This document shows, in pieces, positions 11,031-22,892 of a stretch of DNA of 64,000 nt (its first letter is position 1; the number at the start of each line of letters is the position of its first letter). The stretch lies in assembly GCF_963576545.1 (NCBI RefSeq), contig NC_083638.1:28734900-28798899 (forward strand). Direction: 5' to 3'. The stretch comes from Limanda limanda. Lineage: Eukaryota > Chordata > Actinopteri > Pleuronectiformes > Pleuronectidae. A program made the position numbers and the translations under genes. A model generated the notes under the pieces. The model saw only the letters and a program-made list of their open reading frames with translations, did no database searches and was not told where the DNA came from.

Positions 11031-14000
11031 CTGGAGAAAGATATAGAGACAGATTGAAAAATGTCATTATAGGGATAAAGATTGTTTTCTAGCATTAGAT
11101 GAATAGGATGCAACAAGCAAATGCTTTTGACTACAGTATCTAGTCTAAGTCTGCCTAACAGGAAAAAGGTCAGGACTTTTTCTCCCGACTGCTGCTGCTC
11201 TGTACCTGCTGCTGATGAATGATTAATGGTTTGGGAATTGGATCAGTGTGTCATCTCAGAGTCCTTTGTGGCAAAGTAAAAACCAGTAATGCTATTGATC
11301 TTTGGGGAGAGTCGGCACAGATAGCTTCTCCTTATAGATATTTTGTTGATTCAGTGTTTTGTGTAGGATACATTGTTGTTGCAGTTTTTAATTAAATGAA
11401 CCAAATATTTATATTGTTGTTGTGTTTATTTGTTGTCCCTTAAAGCCCTGTTGTGGAATTATATAGCAACGCTATTTTCTTTGTTAAAAGCTATTCACTT
11501 ATGCTGTTTATACTGAATTACATCATTGAGCAATTTAGAGTTTTGGTTTACAATAAAAAATAAATGCATCATTATTGTTCAGATATCACAATTCACACAA
11601 CATTACTCATTACACAGTACTGACTTGCACTCAATCATCACAACACATGAAGACAATTTTGAGTTGTGATCTGGATCAAGTGTGTGTGCAGATAATCAAC
11701 ACCATTGCTATTGTCCCCTCTGTATCACTTCTATGTGATACCAGCTGCTTCACTGGGATTCTATATAATTGCTGATAGCTAGTGAAGTGCTTCAGAGCTG
11801 AGAAGACTCAAATGATCAGTTTTCTCTACGGAGAAACAGCAAGACACCGTCATCATTAATAAGGTCAAATAGCTGTAAGCAAGCATCCATAGACACCGAG
11901 CATGAATAGGAATGAGGATAAAGAGCCCCCACCACCTTTCCTATCCCTCAGACCTTTACAGTGGCTGATAATATGCAGGAAAATTATGTAAAGCTCTTTT
12001 AAGATTTCTCTATGATATGATAGCAATCAAGGTTACGTTTAAAATCAATACAGTGATTAATTAATAATTCAGGCTTTTTTATATTGCATGCCCTTTGACA
12101 TACTTTCATAATTAGTATCCAGATTTTTTCCTGATACATTTATTAGTTTGATTGTACACTGCATCATATATATTGAAGCTTTTGAGATTAAAATCAAATT
12201 CCATGGAGAAAAGACACCACTAGGGGTTCTATCTTTACTAGTTTCAGACTGACACAGTTGTCATTTTTGTCCAGCTCTCACTGTGTAAAAGGCAAATGCA
12301 CCTGTCCCATCTGAACACCCTTGGACATGTTGGTCCCAAAGTGGGGTGTGTCAGGTGCTTTGACAGCGCATTGAAATTTGGATCAACAAAAACATGTTCT
12401 GATGTCAGTTGCACAGTATTCCACTTTTTTTTTAATGGCAATATCAATGTGCACCACACACAAATATGCAAAAATGGTCTGCTTGTAGTTTGTTATGGTG
12501 TTGTAATACGTAGCACAGCATCTATTTATTCGCTGGCCTCATTAGGTCAACAGGACCAAGACTAACAAGAGCAGATAAAATAAAATATAATGCAAAAAAA
12601 ACCACATGTTGCACATTTAATAGCAGGCTAAGTAACACATATGATTCCACAAATATTCTGCTATGTTAAATACATCATGCCCCAATAGACAGGTTAGTTG
12701 TCTAAGAGTTTGTGTGAGAGAGAGAGAGGGTTGGATAAAAAGTGTTGTCAACAGCTATATAATGAAACAACAACACAAAACACTACATTAGACATATTTT
12801 ATGTTATAATAAGAAGTCAAATCTTTTTTCAGTCAGGGTAATTAATAGGAGACTCAATAATCTTTGGTAAAGAAAACTAAGACTTAATGGATTTTTTTGA
12901 ATGTCTCTGAGAGCTTTGAAAGAGGTGTGATCACTAACATTACCATTTCATATGAGATAAATATCATCTCTATTCTTCAAGGATTATGGAGAAGCATATC
13001 ACTAACTATTTTGGAACATCTTACCATGTAGTTGATGCTTTGAGTTGATTAAGTCCTATTATTTTCTATATTTCCTGGTTATTTCTGTATGCTCTTTACT
13101 CTTGAAATAGCATACAGAAAAAGCAGAATCATGAATCCTGTTTTTTTTTTTGTGTAGTACATTTTGTCCTCAGGGACAATCATCACCTATACCTTTGTGG
13201 TACAGATCAACCCCTGTGAAGAAAATATGAGAATCACCACCATCACTACGAGAGTTCAATGGTCCATAAATGGTTAGAATTTGAACATACTGAAGAGAAC
13301 ATGAAAACAATCTGCAATACAGATCATAATTGTGATTCTGTGTTAAAAAGATTGTGATAGGGAGTAGACCCAATAAGAACATGTAATATATGGAAAATTG
13401 ATAATCAGTTATCCCTTAGTTGGTGCGGATAGGTTTGCACAGTCCCAACAAATTGGAGAGTACCTGAGAAGTTTCAGAAAGATAACCGAGTGCTTTTCTA
13501 ACCTCTTGGTGCAATTATTGAACTCCTGTCACTTCCTATTTCACTTCATTACTTGGTCATCAACAAGTCCCCCTCCCCGCAGGAAGATGCTAAATAGAGT
13601 CCAGTCATTCATTCATTCAATATGACCATGAAATATAGATTGAAAAGGAGGATGTTGCATTGGGAATTACCCAGCAGGCTTCTCCGTGACCTGCTGACAG
13701 TTCAATATTTTAACCACCACTCTGATGGGTTTAAAAAGCCTTCTGAAACATGTCAGAAAGATGTCAGACAGAACCGGCTTGACTCCATCAATCCTCGTAG
13801 AAGAATCGGCCAATTTGACTCTGATGTCAGGAAGAATAGTGTTGTGGGGAAATGGGAAAGTGTGAGGACTCTGGAAAGAAAAATCCAGCTCCATGTTGTG
13901 CAACATACAACATGAACCTGAATTCAAGGTTACATTAATTCACACGCTATCCTGTGGAGTTTACATTGATAACAAAAATGTTGCCTAACCCTAACCCTTT

Positions 14001-15395
14001 TGACTAGTACTCAAGGCTCTTAGAAATCATTTTAAAGTCTTTATAAAGCTTGTGAAATAAAACCATATTGTTAACAAAAGTTCGTTTTCTCATTGTTACC
14101 TTTAATGGCACATTACTGCTTCCAGCTGTCAAAATGCATTATCGCTCTACAGCTGCCAGTGTTCATCCAGTTAGGAGTTTCCACTAGAGCCAAACATTTT
14201 CCCCTTTTAAGCCTCTTGTGAAACTGTCTGCAAACAGATTATATCAAAAATAATGAAATCTCTATGTACAGGTCACACTCCCAATCAGTTGATCCACACC
14301 AGGTACCAGCCATTCATTTGCGAACCTAAAAGCCACTTTATTTTTTGAACAATTACAAAAATTGCCATTAGCTCTTCTCATTAGAGCTTCACATTGTGGT
14401 ATGAGTTTAGTAATTACATTACTGACATTGTCATTGTTCCTGGTCAGCGAGGGGGAACATCACTGTGTACAAAACTATTAATAACCACAGTCTCCATCAC
14501 TATGCAACACTCCACACGAATGCCTGTCATCACTTTGCCGACCTACCAGATGGATGTTCCACAACAATTCTGCCATGTTGTCATCCAGGACAACATTTTT
14601 CTGCTGAGCTGCTCTGGTTCAAAAACTGATCTAATCTTTATCTGTTGCCAGATTCTTCATTTCTCAACCCTGACATTATTTTCAGCTTGCCATTGGAAGG
14701 TCTATGAACCCAATCTTGTCTATCACTAGTGGAGGAAGCCTTTGGTGATGTGGATACATTTTAGGGTAGTCCTCATCGTGTAAGGCAATGCTTTCCCCTC
14801 TACAATGCACTCTTGTGGCTTGAGATGAAAATCAAGCCAATACATTATTAAATTTACAGTACATGTAACACAGCATGCTATGATTTATATCTTAACAATT
14901 AACATCTCTATAGTAAGTGTGTTCTGACTGAGTTGATTGACTGGTGTATTGATGACAGACTAGTTATTTGACCTAGTTGCCGGTTTATTGACTAAGTTAC
15001 TTACTGAGTTGGATCTCCAAGGTAAATATGTCACATTTGAAAAGTGTGACATCAATTTTAATGCTTGTATAGGTCCACTGTGGATGTGGAAAAGCACAGG
15101 GGAGGAGCTGGACCGTAGCTGACATTTGACATTTAGGAATTGGAAGATTCCGGCAGAGTAGAGGCAAGAAAGAATGAAATAGTGTTCCTGTTCACCAGAG
15201 CAATTTAGAGATCCAGTTACATATTGTAGGTTATAAGGGGGCATAAAGGAGAAAATAAAGTCTGGGTCTCACACACATTCTCCAAGCCTATACATTTTTG
15301 TTTAACAAACATGCATACATACATTTTGACCCCCAAACACAAACAGCTTTTACTTACATGAATTGTCACTTTCACATATTTGTTACACTCATCTA
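11031..15395. other. Gene 1 intron, no gene seen
   Basis: This region should contain the promoter and leader exon of rnf182, but no CpG-rich stretch or clear TATA element singles one out. A 12-bp inverted repeat with a 15-nt loop lies at 13082-13120, and a short CCTAACCCTAACCC word at about 13984. An open frame of 97 codons at 13622-13915 has no family motif or splice logic, and I regard it as chance. Confidence 0.4.
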
Positions 15396-15835
15396 TAAGG
15401 TGTTCAGAAAGTTCAGACACTTTCACTTTTTTTTATTATAGCAATTTATTAAAAAGAGAAAACAAAATTTCACATGGACACAAGATGGTTCAGGGGCCTC
15501 CCATCCGTCTTGATCATCTGCATTTGGCTGGAGTTCTCTTATGGTACATTCAATTGAGGGGATATGATTTTTCCCTATATAAAAACCCAGTTAATCGCTG
15601 TTGCCCAGCAAAAGTTGCATAGTGAGCTGGTCATTTAGCTAAACTGAAACATCAAAGGTGAATGATCTCAGGTGAACAAGAACCCAATGGGCACTGGGTG
15701 TCCAGACGGAACCCTCAGCTGACTCAAATATAATAACGCCTTCTTGTAATTTGCATTAAAGCTTCAGCATGAAAGTGTGTGAAAATAAAGTTTCTCTGAT
15801 TTGATGAAACCATGATTGAACTTTTTGGCCTCAAG
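15396..15835 (+). mobile_element. Left part of a Tc1-like transposon, internally deleted
   Basis: From about 15400 the sequence follows the 5' end of a widespread fish Tc1 family: a GTGTTCAGAAAGTTCAGAC-like start, then a leader containing CCTCCCATCCGTCTTGATCA and a TATATAAA-like box. At 15797-15834 it jumps to transposase sequence that translates as LFDETMIELFGLK-like, the region of the first catalytic Asp. The intervening N-terminal coding region is degraded or deleted. The copy is interrupted at about 15836 by another repeat and resumes at about 16155. Confidence 0.75.
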
Positions 15836-16152
15836 TTCAATTCAATTCAATGTTGTATGTATAGTGCCAAATCATAATATACATTATCTCAAGGCACTTT
15901 ACCGGGAAGGTCAATACCTTAACAATCATAGAGAAACCCAACAGTTCCCAAAATGAGCAGCAGTTTGGCGACAGTGGAGAGAAATCTGCATCGACCGGTA
16001 GGGGGGACTAGAGAAAATGGGTGAAAAAGAAGGGAGAGAAGAGAGCGGGAGAGGGGGAGAAAGAGACCAGGAACAATTAAGTGTCATGTCTGCAGAAAAC
16101 CAGGCGCTGCTCATGACCTGCTACAGTGACAGTGGTCATGGCTAAGGGAAAA
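15836..16152 (+). repeat. Dispersed fish repeat inserted in the Tc1 relic
   Basis: It begins with TTCAATTCAATTCAAT, then a GTATAGTGCCAAATCATAA block and TCTCAAGGCACTTTAC. It later has AGAAACCCAACAGTTCCCA, CAGTTTGGCGACAGTGG and a purine-rich (GAGAG) stretch. I recognise this block order from a very common non-coding repeat in percomorph fish. The copy is complete enough to place both junctions within about 10 bp. It must have arrived after the Tc1 element that it splits. Confidence 0.65.
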
Positions 16153-16310
16153 CTGAGCAGAGCAAAGTAGAGTGATAAAATCCCGACCTGATCTTTCAGG
16201 ACCTCAGACTGAGCTGAAGGTTCACCTTCCAATAGGAAAATAGATGTAATTATACAGCGGAAACCATGCAGGAGTGGCTTATGGACATTTCAATTTTCTT
16301 AAGTAGCCCA
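16153..16310 (+). mobile_element. Continuation of the split Tc1 transposon
   Basis: CTTTCAGGACCTCAGACTGA, GAAGGTTCACCTTCCAATAG and CATGCAGGAGTGGCTTATGG are in the order found in the middle of the Tc1 transposase gene, around the second catalytic Asp. This is the same strand as 15396-15835 and it follows that piece in the family's order. The Asp region is altered and the 3' end, including the right inverted repeat, is absent. Confidence 0.7.
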
Positions 16311-17980
16311 CGCTTTTATTTCTGCGCTTGCTAGCCATGTTGGCCATTACAATAGAACTACATGAGTAGAATCACAATTTGATTGATGCTTCTTTATAGG
16401 GTGATTCTTAAATGACAATGAAGAAAATTAAGCATAAGTTAGATGACAAAATAAAACCATTGAGTCAAGATTTTGTGGAACAAAAGAAAGCAAGTACAAA
16501 GAAAGTCTGAGCCTTTTCAGTGATAGTGAGATATCACTGCAGAATATAACATCATCACAATACCATGAAATACCTGCTCCCCATAGACATCCATCATGGG
16601 ACCTTGCTTGCCTAAAGTCAACACGGCCTTGTCAACTTGCAACTACATCCCATTGGACCACGCTGAACCAGTTGCTCTGTCTGTGCTAGTCTCCCTTTGT
16701 TATGCTATAATTACAGAACTTGCTATCCCCTTCAGACACTAAAACATGCAGCTTGAATTAGGCCGTCCTCCCAAGATTAATTACAGGATCAGTCATGTCT
16801 GCAAGGGCCCAGAACAACATGCTTACTTTCCAGTCAACAGCCTTGTGGTTGTAGTAGCCTAATTAGGATGGGTAAAATATAAAGGAATAAGATGATGATG
16901 GTGTTCTTGACCAAAGAGGTTTGTGTAAGGAGGAGGTCAGAAAAGTGTTGATCTAAAGCAATGCATTTTGTCATTTCATTTTGACAAATGAGTTAAAACT
17001 GTGTGTTCTCACCACCAAGTCGTCGTGAAACCCTTCCAGCTGCATTGGTGCTGTTTTGTAGCTGACTTTCACAGGAGGTAGAACAGGAGGAGAGTTTCCC
17101 CATGGCGTGAATCAATGAAGTTATATATTAAATGCCTCTTTAAACCACAACAAATAACAAGCCGATGTAATTTTTTAAAGCAAAAAGTGCTTTGATCAAT
17201 CAGTTTTACTCACATAATGTAAAAAAGACTCCAAGATTAGAGCAAAGTCTAAGCTGCAGAAGTCTGAATAACACTGAGCCCCAGTCTGTCATTTGGACCT
17301 GGATCTTTACAGCCAGGATTACAAAACAATCAATATTCTGCATAGGTCCTGGCAAGAGGAATTAGATCAAAGACTGGTTTTACCTGCATATATACTGTAG
17401 CTTACAATATGGGCAAAATAGAAGATATACTGTTCGCTCGTTTTTATGAAACAGAATTTCCCTGTTGATTAAAATTCACAGTTTGACTGCCCGATTCTTG
17501 TGACAATATTATATTAATTTGGAAAAATATATTTTTCTTACGTGCTTTTCCATTTGAGTGAAGAACTGCTCAATGTGAAATGTGTCATGTTAAATGTTAA
17601 ATCTATGTAAAATATCATCAAACATAGCCTCAAATATGGTCTCTTAAATGCAACATGTAACTATCACCACACTTACAGAGAATATATACCTCCTACAACA
17701 TTTTTACTGTCAAACTTATAGCAGGTGTTACACAATACATATCTCACAAAAAAGGCCCCTAGTGAACCCCACTGTCCCTGAGAGCTCATGGCTACACATT
17801 TGTGTGTGTGTGTACATGTCTGTGTGTGTCTTGTGATTTATTAAATCATATGTCAGACAAGGTGGTACATTTATTCTCAAAATACTGTATGTTCCCTATT
17901 AGCCTGTCCCTGCCTCTTGCCAACTCCTCTCTGGGTGGATAGTTGATGATAGCTTTGACCTTTGCTGTCGGAATATCTGC
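16311..17980. other. Gene 1 intron, nothing recognisable
   Basis: There are no coding signals and no repeat that I can name. A short TGTGTG run near 17800 is the only low-complexity sequence. Confidence 0.4.
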
Positions 17981-18099
17981 TTGGTGAGCAGGGCTGGACT
18001 GGGAGAACAAAACGGCCCGGGCATTTTTTGGCTCAGACCGGCCCACATAATTAGCCGAGCACATCTGCCATTAAGACATTTAGAAGACATAAGTTACGT

Positions 18100-18460
18100 C
18101 AATTTAAAGTAGCTCATATTAAAAGTACTTAAGTATCAAAAGTATCTGGTGTTGAAATGTACTTAAGTATCAAAAGTACAAGAACTAAAATTAAAAATGC
18201 AAATTGCTTTTTATAGTAGGTCTATACAGACACAAAACAACCCAAAATGTTTCTCCTCAAGATTTATCTCAACTGACTGAAAAATTACAACAACAATATG
18301 CATATAATGTATAATTTTACCAATTTTGAACCCTAGATGCTGAGGTTCAAATAGTAATGGACCAGTGCATCTGAACTTCTATTTAACTATAAACAAGTGC
18401 CTCTTGTGTCTGCCCAAGAACATTAATAAACCACAGTATAACCACTATACTATAGGCACA
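18100..18460. repeat. AT-rich repeat block inside the hAT element
   Basis: It contains two copies of a TACTTAAGTATCAAAAGTA word (about 18128 and 18161), a motif I know from a common teleost dispersed repeat. The base composition changes sharply at 18490, where the GC-rich rDNA-like part begins. This may be a separate insertion nested in the hAT element; no target duplication is evident. Confidence 0.45.
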
Positions 18461-18491
18461 CAAAATAAGACACTATCTCTTATCCTATTGT

Positions 18492-18543
18492 AGAGGAAGT
18501 AAAAGTCGTAACAAGATTTCTGAAGGTGAACCTGCGGAGGGAT
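18492..18543 (+). pseudogene. Fragment of 18S rRNA 3' end inside a transposon
   Basis: The 52 bases follow the conserved 3' end of eukaryotic 18S rRNA with 4 mismatches against the canonical sequence as I know it. The first 24 positions (AGAGGAAGTAAAAGTCGTAA, then CAAG) are identical. The rest keeps GGTGAACCTGCGGA before diverging just before the mature 3' end. It is far too short to be functional rRNA. What follows (CTCTCGCGCTG, a long C run, CACGCCACCGGGACC) is GC-rich and resembles the start of the ITS1 spacer, suggesting a captured rDNA segment. Confidence 0.85.
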
Positions 18544-18629
18544 AGACCAACCTCTCGCGCTGCCCCCCCCCCCCCCCCGACGGCAAACACGCCACCGGGA
18601 CCTGCACATCTCAGGAGGGAGGGGGCAGC

Positions 18630-18666
<37 letters not shown>

Positions 18667-18720
18667 CGTCGGTAGAGGCGTGCGACGCCAACCTCCGCTG
18701 CTCAAGTAACGAGCCAGTTT
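18544..18720 (+). repeat. GC-rich spacer-like DNA with C-run and (GA)n
   Basis: Directly after the 18S fragment come CCTCTCGCGCTG, an uninterrupted C run at about 18563-18578, CGACGGCAAACACGCCACC, and a (GA)n tract at about 18634-18660. Then come CpG-rich words (GTGCGCCGTCGG, GCGTGCGACGCC). The C/G-rich, CpG-dense character contrasts with the AT-rich surroundings and fits fish ITS1. ITS1 evolves too fast for me to confirm this by eye. Confidence 0.5.
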
Positions 18721-18754
18721 GGAGAATGTATTGAAAATTGAAAATGCGCGCTCA

Positions 18755-18991
18755 CATGTCTGCCTCCACTCGCTCATCATTGTCGAGTCCTCCTCGCTCG
18801 TCTCCCGGCGCACCTGCTGCTGCTGGGCTGGTGAACCCGGCACCACATAGGTCCGTCAGTTTGGCACATTTAGCAGCCTCCACCTCCAGAGACTTCTGCT
18901 TTTTTTCCCCGATGCGTTTTTTACTCTTATTATCCATTTTAAGTTTCTGTTTCAGCAGCAGCCCGTCCCGCGACTCCCACCGCCAATGCAA
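18755..18991 (-). pseudogene. N-terminal remnant of hAT transposase
   Basis: On the - strand an open frame with ATGs at 18991 and 18937 reads MDNKSKKRIGEKKQKSLEVE and continues EAAKCAKLTDLCGAG into an Ala/Gly/Pro-rich segment. It stops after about 79 residues. A short basic KK..R..K start followed by an acidic helix and a hydrophobic turn resembles the beginning of ZMYM1-like hAT transposases. It lies just inside the right terminal repeat, where the 5' end of such a gene belongs. The catalytic RNase H-like domain is entirely missing. The assignment rests on position and weak resemblance. Confidence 0.5.
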
Positions 18992-19292
18992 TGAGGTCCC
19001 GCCCCACCCTGGTTTGTGTTGTGATTGACAGCACTGTCAGGGCTCTCTGAGCCTGTCAGCCCATGATTGATTGACAATGACAAACAATAGACCAATAATA
19101 TGTGTCGATGCTGGCAACACACTGCTAGCCCTCTGTAGCCAATTGGCCGGCCCAATTGGAGGGAATTTAGAGAGGAAGAAGAGAAAAAAAACAAAACAAC
19201 AACATAGCGGACCAGACCGGCCCACATTGGGTCAACGGCCCACCGGGATTATGCCCGGTATGCCCGATGGCCAGTCCACCCCTGTTGGTGAG

Positions 19293-21264
19293 CCTTTACT
19301 GAATCATACCATTGATCCAGAGGATTACGTTCATGCTGCTGGTGGCAGACCTTTCATCCTTGTTTACAACAATTAGATGTAAAAAGTATTTTGGTTGCTT
19401 AGTACTTTTTGACAGATGGCCTGTTAATGGTCCCAAAACTTTGCACTTTGCGGATAATATTTTCATTAAACTTCAGATTTCTTTGGCCTTCATAGTCTCC
19501 TTAAGGCCTGTTCTTACAAAATATACACTTCCTCTTTAAAGTACAAGGGATGTGTTACTCTAAATGCAAATTATCCAGTTTAACAATTCTGTCTCAAAGG
19601 GCAATGCTGGGATGTGAGATTTCAAACAAAAAAAGAAGGATTTAAGCCTAAACTATGTTTCTGCATAGATACCTTTTGAAATCTCCTTTGAATTCAGTTT
19701 GAGCGGGTAGAGACGATTGTTATTGGTATTCAAAGGGACCGTCATACACGCCTCCTAAATTTCAACCCTATATCAATGTGATTTCCCTCTAAAGGATCCC
19801 AATTGGTTGATTCCACCCCTGTCAGGAGGCATATTCTAGGAAAAAACAAGATATGTTCTAAAAGTATAAAAAAGCAGCCTCTGAATCTTCCCATTGCATA
19901 TTTTAATGCAAAGATTTTCAAACACAGTTGAATGAAATTCCTAATTTAATAAGGTTACATAAAAGTAGAGCAGACTTTCTGTGACAGAATAACAGGTATA
20001 TTTGCTTCATTGGCTGGATTATCTAAGAACAGTGTTTTAGAATCTGTGGTGACGTACCTATTCAATATTCTGCCTGTGCAACTTTTGTAGCTGTGGTTAT
20101 TTGGACTGATATACAGGTAATGTTCTATATTCTATGTTCTTTAGCTATGACCCAGACAAATCTGTGGATTCAAAACACAAACACAAACAATTGACTGTCA
20201 GGACCCCATTTTTCAAGGTATATTATAAGAAGCAATTACTGCATGTCAGAGGATGTGGTTCAGTTTGGATGCTCCCTGTGTAAGGCAGCGAGACAAGCGA
20301 GAACTAACAAAGTAGATCCGGTTGTACGTGTGACAATGACAGAGGTGCCTCAGTGTTCAAGTGATTAAAGTTAGTGATTTAACAAAACTATGAAAATGAG
20401 GTTATGTTCTGTATGTGACAGTAACAATGTGAGTGTCGCTGCTGGTGTCATGAATAGCTCTTCTGTATCTACTATCTGCTTTTGATTGAGTGGGTAGGAG
20501 CTCAGCTCAATACCACAGTAACCACAACCACAGGGTCCACATCATACTCCAAATACAAATGTGGAACATTTACGTCAAATTACCCGTCTGGGCAGCAGAG
20601 CTAGCAGTAACCAAGGGCAATTTGTAGGCACCATTAGGCTGGAAACAGCTCTGTACAGCAGAAAGAATCAAATTATCCAGCCCAAGTAAGTGAAAAAGAC
20701 TCATCTTTTTATACCTTAACCTCTAAATGATTATACTACAGAAATGACAGTGAAGAGGGCATACACAGAACCAAACCATCAGTTTCAACATGCTTCAAAA
20801 AATGTTCTCCTGCTATAATGCCTACTAACCATTAGTTCAGTAAGCCTAACACTGGTAAACCAACTAGTAAACCATAGTTGGTAAACATTAGTAAACCAAC
20901 TTTGTGCCACCTGCTACAGAGTCTGGCCCATAGTCTCACTTTCATTCTGTGTATCCTCTCGTCTCTTATAAATGAATATGGAGTAAGGTCTTGTGTTCTC
21001 TTGCCTGCCCTATGCAACTGCTTCATTACTACCTCTGCTAGGTTCTTCCTTGCTAATGACAAAAGACAGCCAATTCCAGCAGAAAAGGTTAATCTGTTTA
21101 CACAGACTTCTAGGAGGCGGTAGGACTTAGAAGATCAACTTCAGCTGGCTCTGACAAATAGGTATCATGTGACTGGTCATTTCGGGGAAATAATGTTGTA
21201 AAACCTGCAAGTTGAAGGAGACAAGTCAAGTGTCCTGCTAGTAAGTACGGCTATAATTGCACAG
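19293..21264. other. Gene 1 intron, nothing recognisable
   Basis: Unique-looking AT-rich DNA. A local repeat of GTAAACCAAC-like words at about 20855-20905 is the only internal pattern. Confidence 0.4.
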
Positions 21265-21660
21265 GACCTAGGATACATCACCTCCACCATCAAGAAGGCC
21301 CAGGAGAGGATGTTCTTCCTGCAGCAGTTGAAGAAATTCAACCTGCTGCAGAGAGTGATGATAGAGTTCTACACAGCACTACAGTGTTATTTATATATTA
21401 TTGGCACTATCCTAATTCCAAATCACTGCACCTTAGTACAGCACATGCCCAAATAACTCATTGCCCTTTTTCATAAAACATTGATCTCTTATTTAAATTT
21501 TTCGATATTTTTTAATATTTGCTCTTTTGCAAATTTTCAGTTAATGCTTTGTTTATACTTATATATTGTTGTTTTATGCTGTATGCACAAACCAGTCAAT
21601 TTCCTCTATGTGAAAATATACTTGGCCAACAAAAGAATTCTGATTCTGATTGTGATTAGT
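21265..21660 (+). mobile_element. 3' end of an L2/Rex1-like LINE
   Basis: At 21271-21390 one frame reads GYITSTIKKAQERMFFLQQL followed by KKFNLLQRVMIEFYTAL. This matches the C-terminal end of the reverse transcriptase of fish LINEs of the L2/Rex1 type, which typically have an IKKAQ-R-FLRQLKKFNL pattern. The 3' untranslated part then ends in AATTCTGATTCTGATTGTGA, the short tandem tail usual for these elements. It is 5' truncated, as LINE copies generally are. Confidence 0.8.
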
Positions 21661-22892
21661 ACAATAAGTGAATTGTGCTTAGTAAACTATCTGAAAGGAC
21701 AAGTGTTTGTTCATGTGTAAAAGTGCTAGAAATTGATGCAATACATCTTTAATACAGCTAAAATCCCCTACTGGGATGTGGTATAAGAAATACTTGTCTG
21801 CTCTGAATTTTTAGTATTTTTGTTATTACTGGGTGGAGAAGGTCAGCCAGCCTCTGGGCTGCAGCTACAAGGGGAGATATATTGGTTTGGCATTGCTCAG
21901 CTCAGCTTGTTGTGAGGGCTAAATGTCACCGCTTCAGCTGGGCTGATGCTGGCGCCCTGCTGCCTCCCTGGGGGGTTGATGGAGATTCAAGCCAAGCTTT
22001 GGAGACATTTTGCCCCCCAGATTATAGTTCTCCAGCATACAATAGCATTTCTATTCATTTATGAACACAACAGGGAATTGCCATGCTTGATGGGGAGATA
22101 GGGCCATGTTGAATACCAAGGCTCTTAACTGTCCCGGGGTATTTAATAGGAATAGATTCAAATACATTTCATTTCAATATTCAGATTTAGATATTCAGCA
22201 GGGACTGCCCCCCCTGCTGAGATAAGGTTGGCACTGTGCTGTTGCTGAACTCTCTTTGAGTGCATTTTGAATGTGTCTGGCGTGTGTTAATGTTTCTCAA
22301 ACATGTCATCTGGTGTGCTGTCGTGTGACCTCCTTTAGAAAACCACAGCAAATACATACATGAATAAATGAAAAAAGTATTCACATTTGTAGAGAGTTTT
22401 CGGGCTGCCCTGCATAGTCCAAAATATAGAAAATATTAGAATTGTAATGATTGTGCCACTTACAGTGGTCAGTATATTAGTAAATATGAGCAAGTTGATA
22501 CATACACGTAGAATTGTCAGAACATCTTGGTTACATTATTTTCAGTGGTGGTTTGATTAAGTTTTGTGAAACTTTATTTAACACAATCCCACTTGCATTG
22601 AATCAGCACTTTTACTAAGGTTGATTTCTGAAACCCTCAGTCTTTGGTCATTTTAGAAAAGTGATGGTAATTAGCCTGTCATTGTTTTGCCTTCAGTTCA
22701 CTCTGTTTACACAGACCAAATCACACATCTTATAAAATGTCACACACTATAGCATACACAGCCATTTCATTTCTGGTTTTGAGTAAAATTGGTCCACTGT
22801 GTCCTGATAATGAATACAAAAAAATAGTTATTGTTTTCTCCTTTTTCAATGTACTGCTTGTTTTCTTACAAATTTAAGCTCTAACTTGACCC
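21661..22892. other. Gene 1 intron, nothing recognisable
   Basis: I see no coding signals and no dispersed repeat that I can name. Confidence 0.4.

Larger units (their letters stand above)
17989..19284 (-). mobile_element. hAT-type DNA transposon (internally rearranged), 1296 bp
   Basis: Both ends are intact. The left end reads CAGGGCTGGACTGG and the complement of the right end reads CAGGGGTGGACTGG (13 of 14 identical). They are flanked by a perfect 8-bp direct repeat, TTGGTGAG, at 17981-17988 and 19285-19292. CAGGG-type inverted ends with an 8-bp target-site duplication are diagnostic of the hAT superfamily. Subterminal blocks (CAGACCGGCCCACAT) occur near both ends. The inside is a mosaic: a repeat with AAGTACTTAAGTATCAAAAG near 18130, a piece of 18S rRNA at 18492, a poly-C run, a (GA)n run and a short transposase-like coding piece on the - strand. 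The copy cannot encode a full transposase. Confidence 0.9.

Noticed and set aside
11017..11067. Upstream in-frame ATG giving a longer rnf182 protein
   Set aside because: A strong minus-strand acceptor lies between this ATG and the family-typical start, so the extra 17 codons are intron plus a short leader.
13622..13915. 97-codon basic open frame
   Set aside because: No homology that I recognise and no splice logic; it lies inside a gene 1 intron.
13981..13998. CCTAACCCTAACCC telomere-like word
   Set aside because: Only two units; too short for an interstitial telomeric repeat.
18492..18543. A functional rRNA gene
   Set aside because: Only the last 50 or so bases of 18S are present, they carry mismatches, and they lie inside a transposon.
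18738..19028. Ser-rich plus-strand open frame of 96 codons inside the hAT element
   Set aside because: It is the complement of the transposase remnant and its leader; the minus-strand reading explains it better.
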